64,000 bases of DNA from GCA-2697345 sp045565015 (lineage in GTDB: Bacteria > Pseudomonadota > Alphaproteobacteria > Rhodobacterales > Rhodobacteraceae): the NCBI GenBank assembly GCA_045565015.1, contig JBJLGD010000028.1, forward strand, positions 68,694 to 132,693, given 5' to 3'. How positions within the stretch are numbered: position 1 is the first letter of the stretch; each line of letters begins with the position of its first letter. The position numbers and the translations under genes were made by a program. Shown here in pieces: positions 38,041 through 48,636 of the stretch. Under the pieces are notes generated by a model. It saw only the letters and a program-made list of their open reading frames with translations, ran no database searches and had not been told where the DNA came from.

Positions 38041-40945
38041 TTATAAAGCAGACAAAACCTCGCTACAACGTACGCAGGTATCTTGATATGTCTGTAATCC
38101 TACTTCGGGTAATACCTTCCAGCAACGGCGGCATTTATTACCTTTGGCTAGATCAAATCTAACAGCAACATCTCGTGACTCATCAAGAGAAAAAACTTCT
38201 TTTGGAATTGGTTTGGTAGTCGTTCGAATGGAAGAAGTTATACAAACATCATTAAAGTCTATCGAGTCTAAAATTTCTTTATCTTTCTTTCCAACAAACA
38301 CTAAAGGGTTCGCCTCCAACGATGCGCCGATCGTCTTATCCTGTCTTTTTAATTCTAATGCTCCCGTAACTACTTTTCTAACTTTTCTGACAGTTAACCA
38401 TTTCTCAGCTAAGTTCTTATCCTTCCACTTATCAGGTGTTTCTGGAAAGTCATTTAAGTGTATTGAGCTTTCCGAAGAATCAAACCTTTCCAACCAAACT
38501 TCCTCCATCGTAAACACCAATATGGGAGCCAGCCAACTTGTCAAACGATGAAACAAAATCTCTAAAATAGTTCTAGCCGCTTTTCGACGATCCGAGTTGC
38601 CATCGCAGTATAGGGTATCTTTCCTGATATCAAAATAAAAAGATGACAAATCAGATGTAGCAAACGCAAAAATTTCTTGTAATGCTCCCTGAAAATCATA
38701 TTTATCGTAACGTTCTCTAACTATTTTATCAACTTCCCATACTCGATTAAGTACCCAACGCTCCAACTCTGGCATTCTTTCATATTCAATATCATCATCT
38801 GACGTCTTTGATTTTAAAGATCCTAACAAAAAACCTCAAAGTATTACGTAAACGTCTATAACTATCGGCAACACCCTTCAAAATTTCAGGCCCAATCCTA
38901 AGGTCTACACTATAGTCAGATTGCGCAACCCAAAGTCTCAAGATATCAGCGCCATACTGTTTTATTACTTGATCTGGGGAAACGGTATTTCCTGTCGATT
39001 TAGACATTTTCATACCTTTTTCATCAAGGGTAAACCCATGAGTTAGAACCCCACGATAGGGAGCATAACCTCTAGTTCCGCAACTTTGCAACATTGAGGA
39101 GTGAAACCAACCTCTATGTTGATCCGTTCCTTCAAGGTATAAATCCGCTAAACCGTCTTCCGTTCCATCATCTCTATCCCTGAGGACAAAGGCGTGTGTT
39201 GACCCAGAGTCAAACCATACGTCAAGGATATCGAAAACTTGTTCATAATCTGTAGGATCGACTAAGCCAGACAAAAATCGTTCCTTAGCACCATCTTTAT
39301 ACCAACAATCCGCACCTTCTAGTTCAAATGCCTGTAAGATTCTTTCGTTTACATCTTCATTACGCAATAAAAAATCTGATTCAGTTGACAGCACACCTCT
39401 TTTTGTAAAGCAAGTTAACGGAACTCCCCACGCCCTTTGGCGTGACAGTACCCAGTCCGGTCGGGCTTCTATCATAGAATGTAATCTGTTTCTGCCGCTG
39501 TAAGGTGTCCAATTCACTAAACTATCTATGGAAGCGAGTGCTCTTTCTCTAATACTATGGCCAAACTCATTGTTATCATCTCCAACGGGTTTATCAATTG
39601 CAACAAACCACTGAGGGGTATTACGGAATATTATTGGTGCTTTTGACCTCCAGGAATGTGGATAACTATGAGTAATTCTGGATCGAGCGATTAAACTATT
39701 AGTTTGAACCAATTTTTCTATAACCATAGCATTGGCTTTTCCTTCTTTCCCCTTTCTATCAAAAACTTGTAAACCAGAAAATATTGGAACGTGCTCTAAA
39801 AACTCGGAATTTTCTCCGATATTGTAAGTTAAACGAGTAAGCCAATTACGTTTAAGGAAACATTCATAATCTTCAGCGCCATGACTCGGTGCAGTATGCA
39901 CAAAACCTGTGCCCGCTTCTGAATTTACGTGTTCACCATCAATCAGGGGTACCTCATAATTCCAAAAGTCATCTAAGCTCGAAAAAGGATGGATACATAC
40001 CGCATTTTTAAAAACATCAGGCTTCACATCAAACTTGCGTTTAAACTCTGTTACTCGAGATTGGGATAAAACATTCTCTGCCAACTCATCAGCTAAAAGG
40101 TACAGGTCTCCCGCCGTTGTCCAGCTTTCCTCCAAAGTGGTGATAACTTCATATAAACCGTACGAGATTTTTTCACTATATGCGATTGCCTTATTGGACG
40201 GGATTGTCCAAGGAGTTGTAGTCCAAATTACTACCCTGGCATTCTTTATATTTTCTGGCGCACTTTTAAACTTAAAGGGAACCCATATAGTATGGCTTTT
40301 ATGATCATGATATTCAATTTCAGCCTCAGCTAGAGCAGTTTTTTCAACAGAAGACCACATTACTGGTTTTGAACCTTGGTACAGAGTTCCATTCATTAGA
40401 AATTTCTGAAATTCTTCAGCGATAACCTTTTCCGCATGAAAATCCATTGTTAAGTAAGGGTTTTCCCAATTGCCAGTTATTCCTAGTCTCTTAAACTCTT
40501 CCTTTTGAATATTAATCCATTTCTCTGCAAATTTTCGACATTCTTGTCTAAAAGTAACTATATCGACCTTATCCTTATCTAAGCCCTTGCTGCGATAGGT
40601 TTCTTCTATTTTCCATTCTATAGGTAAACCGTGACAATCCCAGCCAGGGATATATCTAGCGTCTTTGCCCATCATTTGTTGTGACCTGACCACCATATCC
40701 TTGAGGATTTTGTTTAAAGCATGGCCAATATGCAAATTTCCATTTGCATACGGAGGACCATCGTGGAGAGTAAAAGACTCTCTGTTCGTTTTCTTTCTCA
40801 AATTATGGTAAATTCCAATGTTCTCCCAGCGTTTTAACCAACCAGGTTCTCGATTAGGCAATCCCGCACGCATTGGAAATTTTGTCTCTGGTAAATTTAG
40901 TGTACTTTTATAATCTATTTCTGGATCTGTTTTGTCTGAACACAT
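38041..40945 (-). pseudogene. ileS: Isoleucyl-tRNA synthetase with one frameshift
   Basis: An otherwise full-length class I isoleucyl-tRNA synthetase split into two frames. The first part (40945 down to 38795) carries the HIGH motif PPYANGNLHIGHALN, the editing domain WTTTPWTIPSNKA and KMSKS in GMKMSKSTGN. The second (38829 down to 38041) has the anticodon-binding domain (MPELERWVLNRV) and the C-terminal zinc cysteines CRRCWKV and CVRCSEV. The frame breaks at a run of six T on the coding strand (38828-38833); five T would read RFLLGSLKSKTS through. Since IleRS is essential, a sequencing error or a very recent or slippage-tolerated change is likelier than true loss. Confidence 0.88.
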
Positions 40946-41237
40946 ATTATTGTTCCTGATAAGTTGATTATTTTTGATAAATTTAATTTAAATCACAAAC
41001 ACCTTTTAAACGATGTTTAGCTTTACCTGACGCCTTGTTAACTAGGCCGCCAGGAAAATAATCGAAGGTATCAACTCAATAAAAATCATGCGTCGCGTAT
41101 ATTAGAGGTACCGAAACAGGTCAAGTAAATTTAGATGTTTAGTCTCTATTATACTTTTAATATTTCTAAATTGGCATAAACTATATAGTAACTTAGTAGG
41201 AGATATTATTGCTCTAAACTTAAAAGAAGAACCGCAA

Positions 41238-42014
41238 ATGCCGCGATATGCACTAAAAATAGAATACGAGGGATCAAAATTCTCTGGATGGCAATCCCAA
41301 AAAGATCAATTGACAATTCAAGGGGAAATAGAGAATGCACTCTCTTGTCTTGAGTCCCTCAACCCAAGAATTTTTGGCGCTGGGCGAACAGATGCTGGGG
41401 TGCATGCAACCGGCCAAGTAGCACATGTCGATTTATCTAAACCATGGGACCCCTTTAGACTAATGGAAGCAATAAATTTTAATTTAAAACCTAAGCCTAT
41501 TGCCATAATTTCTGCTTCAGAAGTAGGTACCACATGGCACGCTCGTTTTTCTGCGCTGAAAAGACATTACCTGTATAGATTAGTATCTAGGAGGGCACCA
41601 CTAACTCATCAAAAAAATTTAGTCTGGCAAGTAAAATATCCCTTAGATCTTAAAAAGATGAGAGAAGCATCATTATTTTTAGAGGGTACCCATGACTTTA
41701 CAACTTTTAGGTCGACGATTTGTCAGTCTAAATCACCGATAAAAACAATAGACTCTATCGAAATAAGTGAACACGAAGTCTCAAATGGTCTAGAATACCA
41801 ATTTTTGATTAAAGCACCGTCTTTTCTTCATAATCAGATACGCAGTTTTGTTGGAACTCTGGAACGAGTTGGAGCAGGTAGATGGCCTCCGCAAAAAGTA
41901 AAAACAATTTTGGAAAAATGTTCCCGATCTTCGTGTGGACCAGTATGTTCACCCTCTGGTCTGTATTTAACAAATGTTATTTATCCAGAGGACCCATTTT
42001 ATGGGAAATTTTAG
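41238..42014 (+). CDS. truA: tRNA pseudouridine(38-40) synthase TruA
   Basis: A 258-residue pseudouridine synthase modifying U38-U40 of the tRNA anticodon stem. The catalytic Asp52 is in GAGRTDAGVHATGQ. YEGSKFSGWQSQ, RHYLYRLVSRRAP and FLHNQIRSFVGTLERVGAG are the other family blocks. The 292-bp gap to ileS upstream is AT-rich with no gene; truA converges on sdhB with 29 bp between. Confidence 0.96.
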   Translation: MPRYALKIEYEGSKFSGWQSQKDQLTIQGEIENALSCLESLNPRIFGAGRTDAGVHATGQVAHVDLSKPWDPFRLMEAINFNLKPKPIAIISASEVGTTWHARFSALKRHYLYRLVSRRAPLTHQKNLVWQVKYPLDLKKMREASLFLEGTHDFTTFRSTICQSKSPIKTIDSIEISEHEVSNGLEYQFLIKAPSFLHNQIRSFVGTLERVGAGRWPPQKVKTILEKCSRSSCGPVCSPSGLYLTNVIYPEDPFYGKF

Positions 42015-42043
42015 GATAACTTATATTTGTTTATTTTACTAAA

Positions 42044-42823
42044 CTAACCTCGCCGCTCAATCATCATTTTTTTAAGAGATGAAATAGCCTTCGCTGGATT
42101 TAAACCCTTAGGACACGTCTTAGTACAATTCATGATGGTATGGCATCTATATAACTTAAAAGGATCTTCTAACTCATCAAGTCTTTTTTCTCTAGCCTCA
42201 TCCCTTGAGTCGACAACCCACCTGTAAGCATTTAACAATGCTGCCGGACCCATGTATACGTCACTATTCCACCAATAGGATGGGCACGATGTAGAACAGC
42301 AAGCGCACATTACACATTCGTAAAGGCCGTCAAGTTTTTCTCTATCTTCAATGGTTTGCCTCCATTCTGTTTCAGGACGATCCGTTTCTGTCTCGAGCCA
42401 AGGCATAATAGCTGCGTGTTGAGCATAAAAGTGGGTTAGGTCCGGGACAAGGTCTTTTATCACCTCCGTATGCGGCAGGGGATAAACTTTTATATCTCCC
42501 TCAATATCATCCATACCACAGAGGCAGGCTAAAGTATTAGTTCCATCTATGTTCATCGCACAAGATCCACATATACCCTCTCTGCATGATCGCCGAAAAG
42601 TCAATGTTGGATCAATTTCACTTTTTATCTTAATTAAGGCGTCCAAGACCATAGGCCCACAAGTATTCATATCTATATAGTAGGTATCCACCTCTGGGTT
42701 TTTATCATCATCTGGATTCCAACGATAAACTTCAAATTTTCTGATATTCTCTTTATCATTTGGAGATGGCCAAGTTTTCCCTCGACTAATCTTCGAATTT
42801 TTAGGTAGCCTAAACTCCGCCAT
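42044..42823 (-). CDS. sdhB: Succinate dehydrogenase iron-sulphur subunit
   Basis: A 259-residue SdhB that passes electrons from FAD to quinone through three Fe-S clusters. The [2Fe-2S] ligands are in CREGICGSCAMNIDG with a further Cys in TLACLC; the [4Fe-4S] and [3Fe-4S] ligands are in CVMCACCSTSCPSYWW and CHTIMNCTKTCPKG. The unusual point is location: it is the last gene after sucA-sucB-lpd on the minus strand, 54 bp behind lpd, instead of after sdhA. The other Sdh genes are 8 kb away on the plus strand. Co-control through the shared palindrome would keep the subunits in step. Confidence 0.97.
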   Translation of the reverse strand: MAEFRLPKNSKISRGKTWPSPNDKENIRKFEVYRWNPDDDKNPEVDTYYIDMNTCGPMVLDALIKIKSEIDPTLTFRRSCREGICGSCAMNIDGTNTLACLCGMDDIEGDIKVYPLPHTEVIKDLVPDLTHFYAQHAAIMPWLETETDRPETEWRQTIEDREKLDGLYECVMCACCSTSCPSYWWNSDVYMGPAALLNAYRWVVDSRDEAREKRLDELEDPFKLYRCHTIMNCTKTCPKGLNPAKAISSLKKMMIERRG

Positions 42824-42877
42824 TTTTTGTATCCTTATAAATATTAAATCTTGAATAAATCTCTAAACGATGTCGGA

Positions 42878-44266
42878 CTATGAATGGATCGCGCCCAAAC
42901 CACAGGCCAATGCCGCCTCTTTAACTGCCTCTGAGTAAGTTGGATGGGCATGACAGGTTCTAGCCAGATCCTCTGAGGACGCCCCAAATTCCATAGCCAC
43001 GCATATTTCGTGGATTAAATCCCCTGCCATCGGACCAATTATATGCGCTCCTAAAATTTTATCAGTCTTGGAATCAGCCAAGATCTTAACAAAACCTTCT
43101 GAACAAAACACTGTCTTTGCACGCCCGTTTCCCATAAAACTAAATTTTCCCACTTTATAGTCAAACCCTTCTTCTTTCAGCTCATCTTCTGACTTTCCAA
43201 CACTAGCTACCTCTGGGTGAGTATAAATCACACTTGGAATTATATTATAATTTACATGTCCCTTTTGGCCTGCAATCAGTTCCGCAACTGCTATCCCCTC
43301 GTCTTCTGCCTTATGCGCCAACATTGGGCCTTCTACGCAATCCCCAATAGCATACACCCCCTTTAAATTAGTTTCCCAGTTATGATCTACTGATATCCTA
43401 CCAGATTCTAAAACATTTAACCCCAGATCCATTAACTTTAACTCCGCGATCCTTGGGACCCTACCAGTAGCAATAAGCACCAAATCAGCCTCATCAGTAT
43501 GCTCACTATTATCTTTTCTCTTGGTATAGCTCACCAAACATTTATTTTTTATTATTTTGGTACTGGATACAGCAGCTCCCATCTCAAATTTAATACCTTG
43601 TTTACCTAAGATACGTTTAAAATGCTTCTGTAACTCAGAGTCTAAACTAGGGACTACGTGATCTAAAAATTCGATCACTCGGACATGCGTACCCAATCGT
43701 GAATATACTGATCCTAGTTCCAAACCTATTACTCCAGCTCCAATAATAATTAGTTTATCTGGTATATTTTTTGGAGTTAGAGCACCTGTAGATGTAACAA
43801 CAATCTTTTCGTCAATCTGAATATTGGGTAGTGAACTAGCTTTTGATCCTGACGCAATAACAATCTTTTTGGTTTTATATACCTTTTCGTTAACTAAAAT
43901 CTGATTTTCAGATGTTATCGAAGCCCACCCTTTTATAAGGTCAACTTTATTCTTTTTGAATAAATACTCAATTCCCTTGATATTCTGATTAATTATTTCA
44001 TCTTTATAATTCATCATTTGTTTTAAATTAATAGTTGGAGTATCTGCGACAAGCCCCATTTTACTAAAATTCTTAGTAGCCTCATGGTACTGATGGCTAG
44101 CATAAAGTAACGCCTTTGATGGAATACAGCCAACATTAAGACATGTCCCACCCAGCGTACCGCTACCTTCCACGCAAGCCGTCTTCAGCCCAAGCTGAGC
44201 ACATTTAATTGCACAAACATATCCACCCGGTCCAGATCCGATAATAATCACATCATAATCAGCCAT
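42878..44266 (-). CDS. lpdA: Dihydrolipoamide dehydrogenase (E3)
   Basis: A 462-residue flavoprotein disulphide reductase that reoxidises lipoyl groups with NAD+. FAD loop IIGSGPGGYVCAIKC, redox disulphide Cys42/Cys47 in GGTCLNVGCIPSK, NAD loop IIGAGVIGLELGSVY, and the catalytic His-Glu pair in CHAHPTYSEAVKEAAL are all present. Its place behind sucB marks it as the E3 of the 2-oxoglutarate dehydrogenase complex, possibly shared with other 2-oxoacid dehydrogenases. Confidence 0.96.
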   Translation of the reverse strand: MADYDVIIIGSGPGGYVCAIKCAQLGLKTACVEGSGTLGGTCLNVGCIPSKALLYASHQYHEATKNFSKMGLVADTPTINLKQMMNYKDEIINQNIKGIEYLFKKNKVDLIKGWASITSENQILVNEKVYKTKKIVIASGSKASSLPNIQIDEKIVVTSTGALTPKNIPDKLIIIGAGVIGLELGSVYSRLGTHVRVIEFLDHVVPSLDSELQKHFKRILGKQGIKFEMGAAVSSTKIIKNKCLVSYTKRKDNSEHTDEADLVLIATGRVPRIAELKLMDLGLNVLESGRISVDHNWETNLKGVYAIGDCVEGPMLAHKAEDEGIAVAELIAGQKGHVNYNIIPSVIYTHPEVASVGKSEDELKEEGFDYKVGKFSFMGNGRAKTVFCSEGFVKILADSKTDKILGAHIIGPMAGDLIHEICVAMEFGASSEDLARTCHAHPTYSEAVKEAALACGLGAIHS

Positions 44267-44328
44267 GAAATTTTCCTACTGCTTTCCTTTAACACTCTAT
44301 TATAATCAAGGTAATGTAATTTTTTTTC

Positions 44329-45540
44329 TTACAAATCAATTAATAATCTTCTTGGATCTTCTAATGCTTCTTTTACCCTTACTAAAAAGGTCACTGCGCC
44401 CTTCCCATCCACTATTCTATGGTCATATGAAAGGGCGAGGTACATCATTGGTCTGATTTCAATTTTTTCATTTCGTACTATTGGGCGGTCCTGTATTTTA
44501 TGCATACCCAAAATACCAGATTGTGGAGGGTTCAAAATAGGAGAACTCATTAGGGAGCCATAGACTCCTCCGTTTGAAATAGTAAACGAACCGCCCATCA
44601 TGTCATCCATACTTAATTTTCCCTCTCGGGCTTTGTCACCTTTATCCGCAATCGCCTTCTCCAATTCAGCAAAAGATAGAGATTGTGCATTTTTGATTAC
44701 TGGAACTACTAAACCCGAGGGCGTTCCTGTTGCTATTCCCATATTCACATATTTCTTATAAACTATATATTCGTTCTGAATTTCTGAATTCACCTCTGGT
44801 ATTTCAAATAAAGCATGACAGCATGCTTTAGTAAAAAACGACATAAACCCTAATTTTACACCATGCTTAATCTCAAAAGATTGTTTATATTTATTTCGTA
44901 AACCTAAAATTTCAGTCATATCTACTTCGTTATAAGTAGTCAGCATCGCAGCCGTATTTTGGCTTTCTTTTAGTCGCTCGGCTATTGTTTTTCTTAAACG
45001 GGTCATTTTTACTCGTTCTTCTGGACCAGAAACCAATTCATTGGACCCCTCCATTGACGATAAAACCTGAGTTTCTCTTGAAACAACATTTTTGAGAGTA
45101 TTTTTGACATCTTCTTTCATTATGCGACCATCTCTACCTGTACCTAAAACTTCCCCGGAAGAGAGATTATTCTCTGCCATGAGCTTTCTTGCTGAAGGTG
45201 CATGTCCGTCGTTATCTTCTTTTATAGTATGGCTTTCAGCCAATTCTTGATTATTGTGGCCGTTTTTTTTGACATCAAACTCTTTCGTTTCTGTCACCTT
45301 AAGGTCGCTCTCTTTTATCTCTGCTAAGAGAGCATCAATCCCTACAGCGCTACCTTCTAAAGAAATAATTTCTTTTAGTATTCCGCTTATTGGAGAAGGC
45401 ACCTCGACTGTAACTTTGTCAGTTTCTAGTTCACATAGCATTTCATCCACAGCAACTAGATCACCAACTTTCTTAAACCATGTTGCGACAGTTGCCTCAG
45501 TAACACTCTCTCCTAGAGTAGGTACACGAACTTGTGTCAT
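44329..45540 (-). CDS. sucB: 2-oxoglutarate dehydrogenase E2 (dihydrolipoyl succinyltransferase)
   Basis: A 403-residue E2 core protein. One N-terminal lipoyl domain (residues ~1-75, lysine in ELETDKVTVEV), an E3/E1-binding domain (APSARKLMAENN...GTGRDGRIMKEDV) and a C-terminal catalytic domain with the active-site His in YDHRIVDGKGAV. The C-terminus DPRRLLIDL is typical for succinyl transferases. The start overlaps the sucA stop by 4 bp. Confidence 0.96.
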   Translation of the reverse strand: MTQVRVPTLGESVTEATVATWFKKVGDLVAVDEMLCELETDKVTVEVPSPISGILKEIISLEGSAVGIDALLAEIKESDLKVTETKEFDVKKNGHNNQELAESHTIKEDNDGHAPSARKLMAENNLSSGEVLGTGRDGRIMKEDVKNTLKNVVSRETQVLSSMEGSNELVSGPEERVKMTRLRKTIAERLKESQNTAAMLTTYNEVDMTEILGLRNKYKQSFEIKHGVKLGFMSFFTKACCHALFEIPEVNSEIQNEYIVYKKYVNMGIATGTPSGLVVPVIKNAQSLSFAELEKAIADKGDKAREGKLSMDDMMGGSFTISNGGVYGSLMSSPILNPPQSGILGMHKIQDRPIVRNEKIEIRPMMYLALSYDHRIVDGKGAVTFLVRVKEALEDPRRLLIDL

Positions 45541-48455
45541 TTTTTTTCTCCCAATCGTAATGCCTCTTCAATTAATCCGTCCTGTTGACTTTTATGCTGT
45601 GTTGCCGAGCCGGTTGCAGGAGACGCTGAAGCTGGCCTCCCTACGTAAATTGCTCTTTTATTTTTAGCCTTAATATGATTTAGTACCCACTCAATATTTG
45701 GCTCCATAAAGTTCCACGCACCCTGGTTCTTTGGTTCTTCTTGACACCAGAAAACTTCCGCATGTTTGAACCTTTTTAATTCTTTGATTGCCGCGCTTGA
45801 TGGAAATGGGTAAAATTGTTCAAATCTCAGAATATAGACGTCATCTACACCGTTTTCTTCTCGTACATCATACAAGTCATAATATATTTTCCCAGAACAT
45901 AAAATTAGTCTTTTGATTTGGTTATCTGGTTTTAACTTTAAGTGAGAAGACTCATTCTCCGCATGATCATGGAGTATACGATGAAAACTAGAACCTTTAA
46001 GAAAGTCGGTAGCTTTAGAAACCGCAGATTTATTTCTTAATAGAGATTTTGGTGTCATTAAAACCAGGGGTTTTCTAAAAGAGCGATGCATTTGTCGTCT
46101 TAAAATATGAAAATAATTTGCGGGTGTTGAACAATTGGCTACTATCCAGTTCTCCCCACCACACATTTGTAAAAAACGTTCTAATCTAGCCGAAGAATGC
46201 TCTGGGCCTTGGCCCTCGAAGCCGTGTGGTAACAACATAACTAAGCCCGACATTCTTAACCATTTTGCTTCTCCAGAACTGATAAATTGATCAAACATTA
46301 TTTGGGCGCCATTAGCAAAGTCTCCAAATTGGGCTTCCCATAGAACAAGGGAATTTGGTTCTGCCAGAGAGTAGCCATATTCAAAACCCAAAACAGCATA
46401 TTCTGAAAGCATAGAGTCTATAACTTCAAAGTTTGCCTGCCCGTTGCGGACATAATTAAGAGGAAAATACCTTTCCTCAGTTTTTTGATCCACCAATGCA
46501 GAATGCCTTTGACTAAATGTACCCCGGGTAGAGTCTTGTCCTGATAGTCGAACAGGGTAGCCTTCGATCAATAGTGATCCAAACGCTAGTGCTTCAGCTG
46601 TAGACCAGTCTATACTATTCCCAGAAGCGAACATTTTCTTCTTTTCCGCCAGCAATCTTAAAACAGTCTTATGTAATTCAAAACCATCTGGTACGTTTGT
46701 TAGAGCCCTACTTACCTCCGAAAAGGCTTTTTTTGAAAGCGACGTACCTCCTCTTTGATATACCTCATTATCTCTTTTTAAGTGAGACCATTTCCCATCT
46801 AACCAATCTGCTTTATTAGGTTTATAAACTTTTCCTGCTTCAAACTCCTCATTTAGCTTAGCCTGAAAGTCAGCTTTGGCATTTTGAACTTCAGTCGAAG
46901 AAATTAAACCATCGGAAACAAGCCGGTCAGAATAAATAGTAAGTGTCGTTTTTTGTTTTTTAATTTGGTTATACATCAATGGGTTGGTAAACATTGGTTC
47001 ATCGCCTTCATTGTGCCCAAATCGTCTATAACAAATTATATCAAGCACAACATCTTTATGAAACTTTTGCCTAAATTCGGTTGCTACCTTTGCAGCATGA
47101 ACAACCGCTTCTGGATCGTCACCATTTACATGGAATATTGGGGCTTCAACCATAAGAGCAATATCGGTTGGGTAAGGGCTCGATCTACTAAGGTGGGGAG
47201 CAGTTGTAAAACCTATTTGGTTGTTAACAACAATATGAATTGTGCCACCTGTCTTATGCCCTTTTAAACCAGACAAACCAAAACCCTCAGCGACAACTCC
47301 CTGACCTGCGAATGCAGCATCACCGTGAATTAGTACCGGCAATACTTTAACACGTTCATCATCATCCAGTTGGTCTTGTTTAGCTCTAGCTTTTCCCAAG
47401 ACAACCGGGTTCACTGCTTCGAGGTGAGACGGGTTTGCAGCCAAAGAAAGGTGAACGGAATTGCCATCAAACTCACGATCAGACGAGGCACCCAAATGGT
47501 ATTTAACGTCTCCAGAACCATCAACGTCTTCAGGTTTCGAGCTACCTCCCTGAAATTCATTGAAAATAGCTCTGTATGGCTTCGCCATTACGTTAGCTAA
47601 GACCGAAAGTCGGCCTCTATGAGGCATACCAATCAATATGTCTTGTACACCGCGGGCTCCACCGCGTTTTATAATTTGTTCCATGGCTGGTATCAAACTC
47701 TCGCCACCATCTAATCCAAATCTCTTAGTTCCCATATATTTCACGTGGAGAAACTTCTCGAAACCTTCTGCCTCTATTAGTTTGTTAAGTATTGCTTTTC
47801 GACCTCTACGACTGAATTCAATTTCTTTGCCCAAACCTTCTATTCTCTCTTTAAGCCAACTAGCTTCCTCAGGATTGCTTATGTGCATGTACTGGAGTGC
47901 GAAGGTCCCGCAATAAGTTCTCTTAACAATATCCAAGATCTCTTTTATCGTAGCAATTTCAAGCCCCAGGACGTTATCAATAAAAATTGGTCTATCTAAA
48001 TCAGCTTCTTGAAATCCATATGTTTGAGGATCTAGTTCAGGGTGTGTGGGGTGATCACGCATTCCTAAAGGATCCAAGTCTGCCACTAAATGACCTAATA
48101 TTCGATATGCCCTAATCAGCATCAGAGCCCTTACACTATCTATAACCGCTCTTTTAATGGACTTTTCAGAAGTAAGCTCACTTACAGTCAGTGATTTGAA
48201 TTGCTCTTTTATTTGTTGAGCTTTTTCATCACTTCCAAAAAAACTACTCTCAATCTCTGGCGGCCAATCATTCCTAACCCAACTTGGCTCAAACTCTGGG
48301 CTTCGCCTTTCATCATCCATATGAGCAAAAAAGTCTTGCCACTCAGGTTCCAAACCGGATTTGTCAGTCAAATAACGTTTGTAGAGGCTCTCAAGATAAA
48401 CAGTATTACCGCCCTGCATTAACGATGATTGGGTTTGATCGCTCTTACTAACCAT
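45537..48455 (-). CDS. sucA: 2-oxoglutarate dehydrogenase E1
   Basis: A 972-residue thiamine-diphosphate enzyme that decarboxylates 2-oxoglutarate. It starts with the E1o N-terminal helix (YLESLYKRYLTDKSGLEPEW), then GMPHRGRLSVLANVM, the ThDP motif HGDAAFAGQGVVAEGFGLS...IVVNNQIGFTT, and the C-terminal LPHGFEGQGPEHSSARLERFLQ. First gene of the sucA-sucB-lpdA-sdhB operon. Two copies of TGTGATCACA lie about 150-180 bp upstream of the start. Length is in the normal range. Confidence 0.97.
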   Translation of the reverse strand: MVSKSDQTQSSLMQGGNTVYLESLYKRYLTDKSGLEPEWQDFFAHMDDERRSPEFEPSWVRNDWPPEIESSFFGSDEKAQQIKEQFKSLTVSELTSEKSIKRAVIDSVRALMLIRAYRILGHLVADLDPLGMRDHPTHPELDPQTYGFQEADLDRPIFIDNVLGLEIATIKEILDIVKRTYCGTFALQYMHISNPEEASWLKERIEGLGKEIEFSRRGRKAILNKLIEAEGFEKFLHVKYMGTKRFGLDGGESLIPAMEQIIKRGGARGVQDILIGMPHRGRLSVLANVMAKPYRAIFNEFQGGSSKPEDVDGSGDVKYHLGASSDREFDGNSVHLSLAANPSHLEAVNPVVLGKARAKQDQLDDDERVKVLPVLIHGDAAFAGQGVVAEGFGLSGLKGHKTGGTIHIVVNNQIGFTTAPHLSRSSPYPTDIALMVEAPIFHVNGDDPEAVVHAAKVATEFRQKFHKDVVLDIICYRRFGHNEGDEPMFTNPLMYNQIKKQKTTLTIYSDRLVSDGLISSTEVQNAKADFQAKLNEEFEAGKVYKPNKADWLDGKWSHLKRDNEVYQRGGTSLSKKAFSEVSRALTNVPDGFELHKTVLRLLAEKKKMFASGNSIDWSTAEALAFGSLLIEGYPVRLSGQDSTRGTFSQRHSALVDQKTEERYFPLNYVRNGQANFEVIDSMLSEYAVLGFEYGYSLAEPNSLVLWEAQFGDFANGAQIMFDQFISSGEAKWLRMSGLVMLLPHGFEGQGPEHSSARLERFLQMCGGENWIVANCSTPANYFHILRRQMHRSFRKPLVLMTPKSLLRNKSAVSKATDFLKGSSFHRILHDHAENESSHLKLKPDNQIKRLILCSGKIYYDLYDVREENGVDDVYILRFEQFYPFPSSAAIKELKRFKHAEVFWCQEEPKNQGAWNFMEPNIEWVLNHIKAKNKRAIYVGRPASASPATGSATQHKSQQDGLIEEALRLGEKK

Positions 48456-48603
48456 GATTAGTCCATCTCCGAGCAGTTAAGTCAGCAGTTTTATACAAGT
48501 TCATTTTCTAACCGAAGTAAATTACTTTACTAAGATCATTTAATTACATGGAAAAACCAAGAAATAAACATAAAAAAGTAAAAAAAAGTAAAAAAATTCA
48601 TTA

Positions 48604-48613
48604 TGTGATCACA
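48604..48613. promoter_or_regulatory. Putative GntR operator, sucA-proximal copy
   Basis: A perfect TGTGATCACA palindrome, first of a pair upstream of sucA. Its centre is 21 bp from the centre of the second copy, two helical turns, so two dimers could bind the same face of the DNA. Together the two copies make a larger inverted repeat spanning 48601-48637. Confidence 0.7.
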
Positions 48614-48624
48614 ATAAAAATTTT

Positions 48625-48634
48625 TGTGATCACA
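48625..48634. promoter_or_regulatory. Putative GntR operator, sucA-distal copy
   Basis: The second perfect TGTGATCACA upstream of sucA. It directly adjoins the candidate -10 box at 48637-48642, so the predicted start point would fall in it. That placement fits repression. Confidence 0.7.
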
Positions 48635-48636
48635 TA

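Noticed and set aside
48051..48060. Another GTGATCAC copy
   Set aside because: It reads GGTGATCACG, lacks the outer T/A pair, and is inside sucA coding sequence.
48604..48634. CRP/FNR sites for the TGTGATCACA palindromes
   Set aside because: CRP sites need TGTGA and TCACA about 6 bases apart; here the halves are directly joined (10 bp in all). A GntR-type dimer with a short site and an adjacent gntR gene fits better.
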